Below, piece after piece: positions 1 to 6,182 of a DNA stretch of 7,271 nt. Positions within the stretch are counted from its first letter, which is position 1. Each line of letters starts with the position of its first letter. Location of the stretch: contig JAJZLX010000378.1 of assembly GCA_021850555.1 (NCBI GenBank), positions 1-7,271 of the forward strand, read 5' to 3'. The position numbers were made by a program, and so were the translations under genes. Below the pieces are notes generated by a model. The model was not told the DNA's origin. It searched no databases and saw nothing but the letters and a program-made list of their open reading frames with translations. The stretch is from Pseudomonadota bacterium. Lineage in GTDB: Bacteria; Pseudomonadota; Gammaproteobacteria; Steroidobacterales; Steroidobacteraceae.

Positions 1-1
1 C

Positions 2-895
2 GCCCAGGCGCACATGGTCGCCGGCACCGATGCGCGCGTGCTCATCACCGGGGAGAGCGGCACCGGCAAGGAACTCCTCGCCAAGGCCATTCACCTCGCG
101 AGCCCGCGCCGCAACAAGCCGTTCGTGGCCATCAACTGCGGCGCCATGGCCGAGAACCTCCTCGAGTCCGAGCTGTTCGGCCACGAGAAAGGCGCCTTCA
201 CGGGCGCGACCCTGCAGCACCGCGGCCTGTTCATGGCCGCCGACGGCGGCACGTTGATGCTGGATGAGATCGGCGACATGCCGCTTCGCCTTCAGGTCAA
301 ATTGCTGCGCGTGCTGCAGGAGGGCCTGATCCGCCCGGTGGGCGGCACGCAGGCCCTGCCCGTCAACGTGCGGGTCATCTCCGCCACGCACCGCGACCTG
401 CAGCAGCTGCTCACCCAGGGGCAGTTCCGCGAGGATCTGTACTATCGCCTCAACGTGGTGCACATCGAGATGCCCGCCCTCAACCGGCGCCGCGAGGACA
501 TCCCGCTGCTCGTGGCGCACTTCCTGGCGCAGATCGCCGGGGAGAGCAGCCAGCGCAAGATCTACGCCCCCGAGGCGGTGGAGCTCCTCGCGACGGCCGA
601 CTGGCCGGGCAACATCCGCCAGCTGCAGAACGTGGTGCGCCAGAACGTGGCCCTCTCGCAGACGCCGATCATCCCGGTGGAGCTGGTGCAGCAGTCCTTG
701 GGCGGCGCCCCGGGGCATCTGCCGTCCTTCGATGAGGCCCGGGACGAGTTCACCCGCAGCTACCTCTCGCAGATCCTGCAGATCACCGGCGGCAACGTCA
801 CCCAGGCCGCGCGCCTCGCCAAGCGCAACCGCACGGACTTCTACAAGTTGCTCGCGCGCCACCAGCTGACCGCCGAAGAGTTCAAGCAGAAATAG
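2..895 (+). CDS. glrR: GlrR-type sigma-54-dependent response regulator, C-terminal part (cut by left edge)
   Basis: Transcription activator that uses ATP hydrolysis to remodel sigma-54 RNA polymerase. The reading frame is open to the left edge, so the receiver domain lies outside the window. Counting from the first Met at 14, the AAA+ domain shows Walker A GESGTGKE (13-20), the sigma-54 contact loop GAFTGA (60-65), Walker B with LDEIGD (83-88), and [10 protein letters not shown] (138-147), which carries arginine-finger residues. A Fis-type helix-turn-helix occupies about 258-283. The tail [14 protein letters not shown] closely resembles the enterobacterial GlrR (YfhA/QseF) C-terminus as I remember it, and is unlike the PEP-CTERM regulator PrsR. 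In known members the partner kinase is GlrK, signalling envelope stress; that gene would lie upstream. The family is certain, the GlrR subgroup likely. A target in the neighbouring polysaccharide genes cannot be shown: I found no convincing -24/-12 promoter. Confidence 0.87.
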   Translation, partial: AQAHMVAGTDARVLITGESGTGKELLAKAIHLASPRRNKPFVAINCGAMAENLLESELFGHEKGAFTGATLQHRGLFMAADGGTLMLDEIGDMPLRLQVKLLRVLQEGLIRPVGGTQALPVNVRVISATHRDLQQLLTQGQFREDLYYRLNVVHIEMPALNRRREDIPLLVAHFLAQIAGESSQRKIYAPEAVELLATADWPGNIRQLQNVVRQNVALSQTPIIPVELVQQSLGGAPGHLPSFDEARDEFTRSYLSQILQITGGNVTQAARLAKRNRTDFYKLLARHQLTAEEFKQK

Positions 896-904
896 CCCCC
901 CCAG

Positions 905-933
905 GTGACGGGCCAAAGTGTGAGGCCCGTCAC
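905..933. terminator. Perfect 10-bp inverted repeat after glrR, possible weak terminator
   Basis: Arms GTGACGGGCC (905-914) and GGCCCGTCAC (924-933) are exact reverse complements separated by 9 nt. The stem starts 10 nt after the glrR stop codon, the usual place for an intrinsic terminator. There is no real T-tract after it (only AGATTTG), so termination would be weak or the element may be an operator. It overlaps the CRP-like site at 919-934, so its right arm may serve a protein rather than RNA folding. Confidence 0.45.
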
Positions 934-934
934 A
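919..934. promoter_or_regulatory. CRP/Vfr/Clp-family binding site candidate
   Basis: The sequence reads TGTGA, six bases, TCACA: a perfect match to both conserved half-sites of the CRP consensus. It also has the flanking A-rich (AAAG, 915-918) and T-rich (GATTT, 935-939) sides seen in strong CRP sites. By chance an exact ten-base match is expected well under once in a window of this size. It lies between glrR and the 59-residue ORF. In Xanthomonas Clp and Pseudomonas Vfr, regulators of this family control polysaccharide genes, which fits the context. No convincing core promoter sits at a standard distance, so the target is unknown. Confidence 0.5.
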
Positions 935-1011
935 GATTTGCACCTCGAGGCCCCGCTCGGGCGGCTGCAGCGCGCCTCGGGGACACGGGCGCGCGCCCAT
1001 GGGGTTAAGCT

Positions 1012-1028
1012 GTCACGCAATGGTCACG
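1012..1028. repeat. GTCACG direct repeat, 11-bp period
   Basis: GTCACG occurs at 1012-1017 and 1023-1028, one helical turn apart, in the non-coding region before the 59-residue ORF. Repeats phased this way often mark same-face binding of a regulator. The hexamer also occurs at 2911-2916 and 4550-4555 in the other intergenic regions. It is short and appears inside genes too, so this is suggestive only. Confidence 0.25.
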
Positions 1029-1056
1029 GGGGCGCCCTAGAGTGAGCCTATTGCGA

Positions 1057-1062
1057 TATACT
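1057..1062 (+). promoter_or_regulatory. Possible -10 element TATACT
   Basis: TATACT matches five of six bases of the sigma-70 -10 consensus and lies 95 bp before the ATG of the 59-residue ORF, in one of the few AT-rich patches of this stretch. No -35 hexamer resembling TTGACA lies 16-18 bp upstream, so an activator would be needed. The CRP-like site is about 130 bp upstream of it, too far for simple class I or II activation. Confidence 0.25.
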
Positions 1063-1076
1063 TCGCAGCCCGGTCG

Positions 1077-1109
1077 GTACGGCAGTGGATGCCGTGCAAT
1101 TTTAAGGAG
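1077..1109 (+). promoter_or_regulatory. Leader hairpin followed by TTTT and a strong Shine-Dalgarno
   Basis: ACGGCA (1079-1084) pairs with TGCCGT (1090-1095) around a 5-nt loop, and the stem extends to 1077/1097 through a G-T wobble. AATTTT follows, then AAGGAG (1104-1109), the best ribosome-binding sequence in the region. The first start codon at proper spacing is GTG at 1117, opening a 16-codon frame that ends at TGA 1165-1167, ten bases inside the 59-residue ORF. The layout could be a leader peptide with translational coupling, or a small attenuator-like hairpin. Function is inference. Confidence 0.35.
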
Positions 1110-1156
1110 TGGCGCAGTGTGCGTCGATGAGAAGAATTTGAGGTATTCAGACCGCC

Positions 1157-1336
1157 ATGAAACCTGAACAGACTCAGCCCGAGGAGCGCAACCTGAGCCC
1201 CCCGGATGCGGCCGACCAGTCCCCCACCACCAAGGTCCGCAGGCTCCGCCCCGTGAACGCCCCCTCCGCCTGGGACCCCTACGAGGTGTGGCGGACGCGC
1301 GTCAAGCCCAAATACCCGCACGAGCAGCCCGAGTAG
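1157..1336 (+). CDS. Small hypothetical protein, 59 residues
   Basis: I do not recognise this protein. It starts at ATG 1157 and stops at TAG 1334-1336; an in-frame TGA at 1139-1141 rules out a longer form. Fifty-two of the 58 codons after the start end in G or C, strong coding bias for this genome. The product is hydrophilic, without signal peptide or membrane segment. It has a Pro/Glu/Gln-rich N-terminus, a basic patch KVRRLR (26-31) and a Trp/Tyr-rich C-terminal block WDPYEVWRTRVK (39-50), the part most likely to be conserved. Its own ribosome-binding site is poor: GAGGT at 1140-1144 is 12 nt away. A strong AAGGAG at 1104-1109 instead serves an overlapping 16-codon frame, suggesting coupled translation. 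It converges on the sugar transferase gene, 16 bp between stops. The role is unknown. Confidence 0.6.
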   Translation: MKPEQTQPEERNLSPPDAADQSPTTKVRRLRPVNAPSAWDPYEVWRTRVKPKYPHEQPE

Positions 1337-1346
1337 GCCCGCCGCA

Positions 1347-1361
1347 GGGCGCTCAGCGCCC
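1347..1361. terminator. Short GC hairpin at the convergent gene junction
   Basis: GGGCGC (1347-1352) and GCGCCC (1356-1361) form a 6-bp stem with a 3-nt loop, symmetric on both strands. The stem spans the stop codon of the minus-strand sugar transferase and lies 10 bp after the stop of the 59-residue ORF. There is no T-tract on either side, so it could be a modest bidirectional terminator or RNA 3'-end stabiliser. Confidence 0.35.
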
Positions 1362-2756
1362 CTTGCCCAGGAACACGACCTCCGCGGTCTGCAGCAGGAT
1401 CGCGAGGTCGAACAGCAGCGTGTTGTTCTTCACGTAGTACAAGTCGTACTGCAGCTTCTCGAGCGCATCCTGCTCCGAGGAGCCGTAGGGATAGCACAGC
1501 TGCGCCCAGCCGGTGATGCCGGGTTTGACCGAGTGGCGCTCGTGATAGTAGGGAAGGCGCTCGGCGAGCTCCGCGACGAACTCCGGGCGCTCGGGCCTCG
1601 GCCCCACCAGGCTCATCTGCCCGCGCAGCACGTTCAGCAGCTGCGGCAGCTCGTCGATGCGCACCTTGCGGATGAACGCCCCCACCCGCGTCACGCGCGG
1701 ATCGTTCTTCGCCGCCCACTGCGCCTGGCCGTCCTTCTCGGCATCCACCCGCATGCTGCGGAACTTCAGCAGATCGTAATGCCGGCCCAGCAGCCCCACC
1801 CGCCGCTGGCGGTAGAAGACCGGCGCTGCCCAGCCGTCCTCGAGCTTGATCGCGATCGCGCTGGCCAGCATGAACGGCGAGGCGACCGCCAGCACCGCGA
1901 GCCCCGCCGCAAGGTCCAGTAATCGACCGGTCAGCCGCCGGAGGGGGTCACGCCGAAAGCCTTCCCCGAAGATCATCCACGCCGGGTTCAGGATATCGAT
2001 GCGCACGCGCCCCGTCTCGCGCTCGAGGAAGCTCAGCTGCTCGGTGACGTCCACCCCCGCCAGGCGGCACTGCAGGAGCTCCGCGATCGGGAAGCCCCGC
2101 CGGCGGTCGTCCATGGCCACCACCACCTCACTCGCGTCCAGCCGCGCGCAGAGGCGCACAAGCCCCTCTGAGGGCTCCAGGAGCCCGTCCGTGACCTCCC
2201 GCCGCTCTCCCGGCGCCGGGACATAGCCGACCACGAGAAAGCCGCGCCGGTCCGAGCGCCGGCGGATCCCCGCGATGGCGGCCGCCGACTTGCCCGCCCC
2301 GTAGACGAGCACGCGGCGCTTGAGCAGGTTCTCGTCCACCACCCGGGAAAAGATGGAGCGGGACACCAGCATGCCGAAAAAGGCGCCCGTCGTCGCCAGG
2401 CCCACCACGCCCCGGCCGATCCACAGATTGGGAATGAGGTAGAAGAGCGCCGAGGCGACCACAAAGGCCATCAGCACGGCCAGGATCAGCCGCAGCGCAA
2501 TGCCAAACAGCCGTGCCCGCTGCCGGGCACTGTAGAGGCCGAAGGCGAGCAGGCACAGCACCATGACCGCGCTGAACAGCAGCGCGCGGGGCCAGAGCGC
2601 CGCTTCGAGCGCCTGATCATCCGCCAGAAAACTGAGCGAACCGTGGAATCGCACCAGCGCCGCCGCGTACACCGCGGCGAAGAACACCAGGGCCTCGATG
2701 AGCGCGAGCGCGGCCATCGAGGCGTAGACGTAGTGTCCAAAGACGCGGATGCGCAA
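1353..2756 (-). CDS. Exosortase (XrtA/PEP-CTERM)-associated type initiating sugar transferase
   Basis: Inner-membrane enzyme that transfers a sugar 1-phosphate from a nucleotide sugar to undecaprenyl phosphate, the first step of polysaccharide repeat-unit assembly. Residue numbers are for a 467-residue product starting at TTG 2756. It opens with RIRVFGHYV, has about four N-terminal membrane helices (14-131), a Rossmann-like domain with [10 protein letters not shown] (149-158), and a fifth hydrophobic helix (280-303). The bacterial sugar-transferase core follows: KLED (304-307), QRRVG (317-321), KFRSM (331-335), [10 protein letters not shown] (366-375), [12 protein letters not shown] (382-393) and KPGITGWAQ (411-419). 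The FGHYV start and the YDLYYVKN...GKGR tail are typical of the EpsB-like family in exosortase-A loci (TIGR03013), as I recall it. The frame stays open to another TTG at 2807, but that lacks a Shine-Dalgarno, whereas AAGGGGGAG precedes TTG 2756. The preferred sugar cannot be read from sequence. Confidence 0.9.
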   Translation of the reverse strand: MRIRVFGHYVYASMAALALIEALVFFAAVYAAALVRFHGSLSFLADDQALEAALWPRALLFSAVMVLCLLAFGLYSARQRARLFGIALRLILAVLMAFVVASALFYLIPNLWIGRGVVGLATTGAFFGMLVSRSIFSRVVDENLLKRRVLVYGAGKSAAAIAGIRRRSDRRGFLVVGYVPAPGERREVTDGLLEPSEGLVRLCARLDASEVVVAMDDRRRGFPIAELLQCRLAGVDVTEQLSFLERETGRVRIDILNPAWMIFGEGFRRDPLRRLTGRLLDLAAGLAVLAVASPFMLASAIAIKLEDGWAAPVFYRQRRVGLLGRHYDLLKFRSMRVDAEKDGQAQWAAKNDPRVTRVGAFIRKVRIDELPQLLNVLRGQMSLVGPRPERPEFVAELAERLPYYHERHSVKPGITGWAQLCYPYGSSEQDALEKLQYDLYYVKNNTLLFDLAILLQTAEVVFLGKGR

Positions 2757-2812
2757 AGCTCCCCCTTGCTCCGGGTTCCTCGAGATCGGACGGTACGGCG
2801 CCTGCAAGCGGT

Positions 2813-2852
2813 GCCGGGATAGACCCGGCGGAGCGCCCTCGGTTCAGGGCGC
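2813..2852 (-). promoter_or_regulatory. Two tandem hairpins in the sugar transferase leader
   Basis: GCCGGG (2813-2818) pairs with CCCGGC (2824-2829) around a 5-nt loop. GCGCCCT (2833-2839) pairs with AGGGCGC (2846-2852) around a 6-nt loop. Both are perfect and only 3 nt apart, about 57-96 nt upstream of the TTG start on the minus strand. No T-tract follows either, so they look more like a structured 5' untranslated region than a terminator for the upstream acyltransferase transcript, though a Rho-independent role cannot be excluded. Confidence 0.35.
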
Positions 2853-2868
2853 GAAGTCTACCGGCTGA

Positions 2869-2892
2869 TGGTTAAATGTAAAATGAACCACA
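2869..2892 (-). promoter_or_regulatory. AT-rich island with degenerate CRP-like site, probable promoter region
   Basis: An AT-rich patch in very GC-rich surroundings, 115-135 nt upstream of the sugar transferase start. On the plus strand 2877-2892 reads TGTAA, six bases, CCACA, matching eight of ten CRP half-site bases with the right spacing and an AAA flank. TGGTT (2869-2873) and AACCA (2886-2890) also form an inverted repeat. TAGACT on the minus strand (2860-2855) is a four-of-six -10 candidate, but spacing to the CRP-like site is only approximately that of a class II promoter. Confidence 0.3.
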
Positions 2893-3050
2893 CCGGGCGC
2901 CGTGCGCCATGTCACGATTTGCGAACGCCGCCGAAGCGGGGAGCTCCACTGGCCGAACGTGGGTGGACTCACGCGCCGTGGCGCCCGGCTCGTTCACGAG
3001 CGGAGCGTGGGTTGCCGCGGACCCGTGCGTCGGCGCCCGCTTGCAGCAGA

Positions 3051-4139
3051 TCAGGCCGCCCCCGCCGGCACGGCAGTCCTGTCGAGCCACTTCAGCCACC
3101 GCCTCGACAGACGGATCACCGGGTGCTCGACCCAGATGGAGGCGAGCACTCCGGCACCGGTGCCCACCACGCACAAGACAAACCACAGCGGCAGCGCATC
3201 AGCGGGCGTCAGGTGAACCATGCGCGAGATGAAATGGAATGCGATGCCAATCGCGACCAGGTGCACGAGGTATACGGAATACGATGCGCGTCCGAGCACG
3301 CCGAGGACTCTCGGCACCTTCAATTGTCCGGACCGCTCGCGCTCCACCAGGCCGACGATGACGAGCGCCGCGCAGGGACCGTAGACCAGCCTCGCCGTCA
3401 TCCCAAATCCGTTCAGGATGCCGAGCACCTCCGCGATGCCGGCCGCCGCAAACAGCACGATCCCCGTGAACAGCATCACCGCGCTGCCCGGGACGCGCCG
3501 GTGCGTCATCAGGTATGCGCACCCCATCCCCATGAAGAACTCGAGACAGTACGGCGACGTCAGGGTGGCTTGTGGCCCGTGCGCAAGGAAGAGCGGATGC
3601 GTCACGTGCCCGACGATGACCAGCAGCGCCCAGATCGCGATCACCCACACTCCCACCCGCCGGCTCAAGATCAGCGTCGCGAAGACGACGTAGAACAGGA
3701 TTTCGAAGATGAGGGTCCAGGAGCCGCCGACGATGATGGGCGACATGAGAGGCAGCAGAAAGGCCTCCGAGAAGAGCCTCCCCGCCCCGGGATCCCGCAG
3801 CGGATGAAACAGCCAGGTGTCGGCCAGATAATAGGCGAGCACGATCCAGTAGAACGGGAAAACCCGCGTAAAGCGGCGCTGAACGTAATGGCCCAGCCTG
3901 CCGGGACTTCCGATGTCCTTGTAGTGGACGAAGGTGATGATGAACCCGCTCAGGACGAAGAAGAAATCAACGCCCGCATGCCCGAAGTGCGGCACGCCCC
4001 ACAGGATGGAGCCGCCCACATTGCCTTCGACGTGCAGCGCGGTGTGGTAGAAGACGACGAGAAGCGCGGCGACGCCGCGTGCGGCCTCGACGCCGCTCAG
4101 CCGTGCTCTGGGGAGCGAAGCAGTCGAGGTGGAGCTCAT
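3051..4139 (-). CDS. Membrane acyltransferase, acyltransferase-3 (OafA-like) family
   Basis: Integral membrane O-acyltransferase of 362 residues, a usual length for the family, probably acetylating a sugar hydroxyl of the polysaccharide at the inner membrane. Family marks in order: LSGVEAARGVAALLVVFYH (14-32) with the conserved His32, VDFFFVLSGF (57-66), the arginine-rich RRFTRVFPFYW (88-98), SWTLIFEILFY (140-150), GRASYSVYLVH (283-293), and the final helix with WVEHP (336-340). About ten hydrophobic helices are visible. There is no C-terminal SGNH domain, so it is the single-domain form. ATG 4137-4139 is preceded by GGAGGA, 11 nt away. It lies on the same strand as the sugar transferase but 294 bp before that gene's preferred start, so the two are probably separate transcripts. 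The acyl group and target sugar are inferred from context only. Confidence 0.9.
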   Translation of the reverse strand: MSSTSTASLPRARLSGVEAARGVAALLVVFYHTALHVEGNVGGSILWGVPHFGHAGVDFFFVLSGFIITFVHYKDIGSPGRLGHYVQRRFTRVFPFYWIVLAYYLADTWLFHPLRDPGAGRLFSEAFLLPLMSPIIVGGSWTLIFEILFYVVFATLILSRRVGVWVIAIWALLVIVGHVTHPLFLAHGPQATLTSPYCLEFFMGMGCAYLMTHRRVPGSAVMLFTGIVLFAAAGIAEVLGILNGFGMTARLVYGPCAALVIVGLVERERSGQLKVPRVLGVLGRASYSVYLVHLVAIGIAFHFISRMVHLTPADALPLWFVLCVVGTGAGVLASIWVEHPVIRLSRRWLKWLDRTAVPAGAA

Positions 4140-4445
4140 TTCCGTTCGAATCCTCCGGCATCGAGCACGCTTGCCTCACGTGCACGTGCGCGGTCCAGGG
4201 CCACTCGGGCTTTGGAGCCTCTCATACCCCGTCGCTGCTGGCAACCGATCGGTTCCGCAGATTTTGCCGCGATGCGCTGGATCTCCATGACTCACGCGTT
4301 CCCGAGCGCAATCCGGATGAGGGAACCTCTCGGTTGCCGAGCTCCCGTGTCAGGGCAGCTCCCGGCGCGACACCTCGGCCGCCGTGGACCTCGCCCCAAA
4401 TGGGAAACGCCGCTGGGCTACGCACCACCGCCACGACAGCACTCA

Positions 4446-4480
4446 CGAGGCGGCTGCGCTGTGCAGCGGTCTGCGCCTCG
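4446..4480. repeat. Nested inverted repeat
   Basis: Outer arms CGAGGCG (4446-4452) and CGCCTCG (4474-4480) enclose a second hairpin, GCTGC (4453-4457) and GCAGC (4463-4467) with a 5-nt loop, leaving a one-sided bulge at 4468-4473. The 12 pairs are all perfect. It sits directly before the AT-rich patch 4485-4509, about 250 bp upstream of tviB. It may be a structured RNA element, a transcription stop or a protein site; nothing distinguishes these here. Confidence 0.4.
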
Positions 4481-4716
4481 AACCGATATGCTATCGTTTT
4501 CACTATGAACCCGTGGTGCCTTCAGAAATACGCAGGTGAGGAGCCATACGTCACGGTGACACGGCCTGGCCCCCGGACCGATCTTAAGCGAAGCGCCCAA
4601 TGCGACCGCTCGAGCCCAATAGACGCGCGCCTGCCGCCCGGGGCTCACTTTGCCCATCGGGGACCCTTTCTGCGCGCAACAGTGCAATGACCAACGGCTC
4701 TTCGGCCGCCCGATAC

Positions 4717-4720
4717 GGAG
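4717..4720 (+). promoter_or_regulatory. Ribosome-binding site deciding the tviB start
   Basis: GGAG lies 8 nt before GTG 4729, ideal spacing. The in-frame ATG codons further upstream (4600 and 4687) have no such sequence before them, so GTG 4729 is preferred. Confidence 0.65.
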
Positions 4721-4728
4721 ACATTCAC

Positions 4729-6006
4729 GTGATAAAGCTGCGCAAGTGCCGAGTCGGTGTGGTGGGACTCGGATACGTCGGCCTGCCACTCGCGGCCGAG
4801 TTCGGCAAGCATTTCGAGACCATCGGCTTCGACGTCAAGGCCGATCGAATCGCGGAACTCAAAGCCGGCCGCGACAGCACCCTCGAGGTCGGCCCGGATG
4901 AGCTCGCGGCCGCCACGCGGCTCTCGTTCACCTCGGACCTTGCGGACCTCAAGCCCTGCCGGGTCTACATCATCACGGTGCCGACACCGATCGATACCTA
5001 CAAGCGGCCGGACCTCAGCCCGCTCATCGCGGCCAGCACCAGCGTCGGCAAGGTCCTGAAAAACGGCGATGTGGTCGTCTACGAATCCACCGTCTACCCC
5101 GGCTGCACCGAGGAGGTCTGCGTTCCAATCCTGGAGCGGGAATCGGGCCTCACCTTCAATCGCCAATTCTTCGTCGGCTACAGCCCGGAACGCATCAATC
5201 CCGGCGACAAGGAGCATCGCCTCCCGACCATCAAGAAGGTCACCTCCGGCTCGACACCGCAAGCGGCCGAGTTCGTCGACTCCCTGTACCGCTCGATCGT
5301 CGCCGCGGGCACGCACAAGGCCTCCAGCATCAAGGTGGCCGAGGCCGCCAAGGTCATCGAAAACACCCAGCGCGACGTGAACATCGCCCTGATCAACGAG
5401 CTTGCCCTCATCTTCGCCCGCCTCGGCATCGACACCGAGGAGGTGCTGCAGGCCGCGGGCTCCAAGTGGAATTTCCTGCCGTTCCGCCCCGGGCTGGTCG
5501 GCGGCCACTGCATCGGCGTCGACCCGTACTACCTGACGCACAAGGCCCAGGAGATCGGCTACAACCCCGAGATGATCCTCGCTGGCCGCCGCCTCAACGA
5601 CAACATGGCGCTCTACGTCGCCGGCGAGATCGTCAAGCTCATGACCCGCAAGCGCATCCACGTCAACGGCTCGCGCGTGCTGGTGCTCGGCATCACTTTC
5701 AAGGAGAACTGCCCCGACATCCGCAACTCGAAGGTCGTCGACGTGGTGCGGGAACTAAAGAAATACGGTGCCCAAATCGATATCCACGACCCGTGGGCCG
5801 ATCCGGACGATTGCCGGCACGAATACGGGCTGCGCCTCACCCGTTCGCTGCAGAGAAACGGCTACGATGCCGTGATCGTGGCCGTGGCGCACAGGCAGTT
5901 CCGCGAGTTCGGCGCAGCGCAGGTGCGCAAGCTCTGCCGCAGGAACCACATCATCTATGACATCAAGCACGTGTTTCCGGCAGGGGAAGTCGATGGCAGA
6001 CTGTAG
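4729..6006 (+). CDS. tviB: UDP-N-acetylhexosamine 6-dehydrogenase (TviB/WbpO type)
   Basis: Cytoplasmic NAD-dependent enzyme that oxidises C6 of UDP-GlcNAc or UDP-GalNAc twice to the uronate, supplying an acidic sugar for capsule, O-antigen or EPS. From GTG 4729 the product is 425 residues, the length I recall for Salmonella TviB. It shows the NAD-binding GLGYVG (13-18), TVPTPI (83-88), [11 protein letters not shown] (119-129), a hinge with KVIENTQRD (208-216), catalytic Cys261 in [12 protein letters not shown] (258-269), and [13 protein letters not shown] (322-334) in the C-terminal domain. The [18 protein letters not shown] stretch (244-261) and [14 protein letters not shown] (278-291) separate it from glucose dehydrogenases (Ugd) and place it with TviB/WbpO. 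GlcNAc versus GalNAc preference cannot be decided. No epimerase such as TviC lies beside it in the window. It is divergent from the acyltransferase and convergent with the sulfotransferase. Confidence 0.93.
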   Translation: MIKLRKCRVGVVGLGYVGLPLAAEFGKHFETIGFDVKADRIAELKAGRDSTLEVGPDELAAATRLSFTSDLADLKPCRVYIITVPTPIDTYKRPDLSPLIAASTSVGKVLKNGDVVVYESTVYPGCTEEVCVPILERESGLTFNRQFFVGYSPERINPGDKEHRLPTIKKVTSGSTPQAAEFVDSLYRSIVAAGTHKASSIKVAEAAKVIENTQRDVNIALINELALIFARLGIDTEEVLQAAGSKWNFLPFRPGLVGGHCIGVDPYYLTHKAQEIGYNPEMILAGRRLNDNMALYVAGEIVKLMTRKRIHVNGSRVLVLGITFKENCPDIRNSKVVDVVRELKKYGAQIDIHDPWADPDDCRHEYGLRLTRSLQRNGYDAVIVAVAHRQFREFGAAQVRKLCRRNHIIYDIKHVFPAGEVDGRL

Positions 6007-6010
6007 CCAC

Positions 6011-6027
6011 CGGCGGAGATTTCGCCG
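6011..6027 (+). terminator. Weak hairpin just after tviB
   Basis: CGGCG (6011-6015) pairs with CGCCG (6023-6027), extendable by one G-T pair, 4 nt after the tviB stop codon. The loop is 5-7 nt and no T-tract follows, so it is a poor intrinsic terminator. No better one is seen between the two converging genes. Confidence 0.25.
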
Positions 6028-6182
6028 AGAGCCCTGCCACCGTACAAATCACCATCGGCATCCGCAACCAAGAGTATTGATCCGTTATCGTCAATTGTGG
6101 CGCAGGGAAGCGACGCCGCGCAGCGGAACTGCCTCCATACCATCAAGCAAAACAATCTCCGAAAATACGAGCGCGGCACATC

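Larger units (their letters stand above)
4140..4728. other. 589-bp divergent non-coding region
   Basis: This separates the divergent acyltransferase and tviB genes and must hold promoters for both. Open frames exist on both strands but lack family motifs and proper ribosome-binding sites. Visible structure: a 12-bp palindrome CACGTGCACGTG (4177-4188), a 12-bp palindrome AACCGATCGGTT (4243-4254), a CTCGG/CCGAG hairpin (4329-4341), the nested inverted repeat at 4446-4480, an AT-rich patch (4485-4509), and GTCACGGTGAC (4550-4560). No sigma-70 promoter with two good boxes was found. Confidence 0.6.

Noticed and set aside
1016..1055. CGCAAT (1016-1021) and ATTGCG (1050-1055) inverted repeat
   Set aside because: Arms of 6 bp with a 28-nt loop are easily found by chance and enclose another palindrome (GGGCGCCC, 1030-1037) not related to any clear function.
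1012..1100. Sigma-54 (-24/-12) promoter for the 59-residue ORF, as a GlrR target
   Set aside because: No GG and GC pair 12 bases apart with the surrounding TGGCAC and TTGC consensus was found; the nearest candidate (GG 1087, GC 1096) has the wrong spacing.
4222..4503. Minus-strand frame of 93 codons starting at GTG in the divergent region
   Set aside because: No Shine-Dalgarno, no recognisable motif and a C-terminus rich in Ser/Arg. It is on the same strand as the acyltransferase, but codon bias is weaker than in real neighbours. It cannot be supported without homologues.
2868..4508. Very long plus-strand open frame (546 codons) over the acyltransferase gene
   Set aside because: It lies antisense to a clear acyltransferase with all family motifs. 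Its translation is Arg/Pro/His-rich low-quality sequence without domains, as expected of an antisense frame in GC-rich DNA.
4600..4728. 43-residue N-terminal extension of the dehydrogenase from ATG 4600 or ATG 4687
   Set aside because: Neither ATG has a ribosome-binding site and the extension is not family-like. GTG 4729 has GGAG at 8 nt and gives the family length of 425.
4645..5661. Long minus-strand open frame (338 codons) opposite tviB
   Set aside because: It is antisense to a full-length, motif-complete dehydrogenase. The Asp/Ala/Gly/Val-rich translation is the usual mirror of a GC-biased gene.
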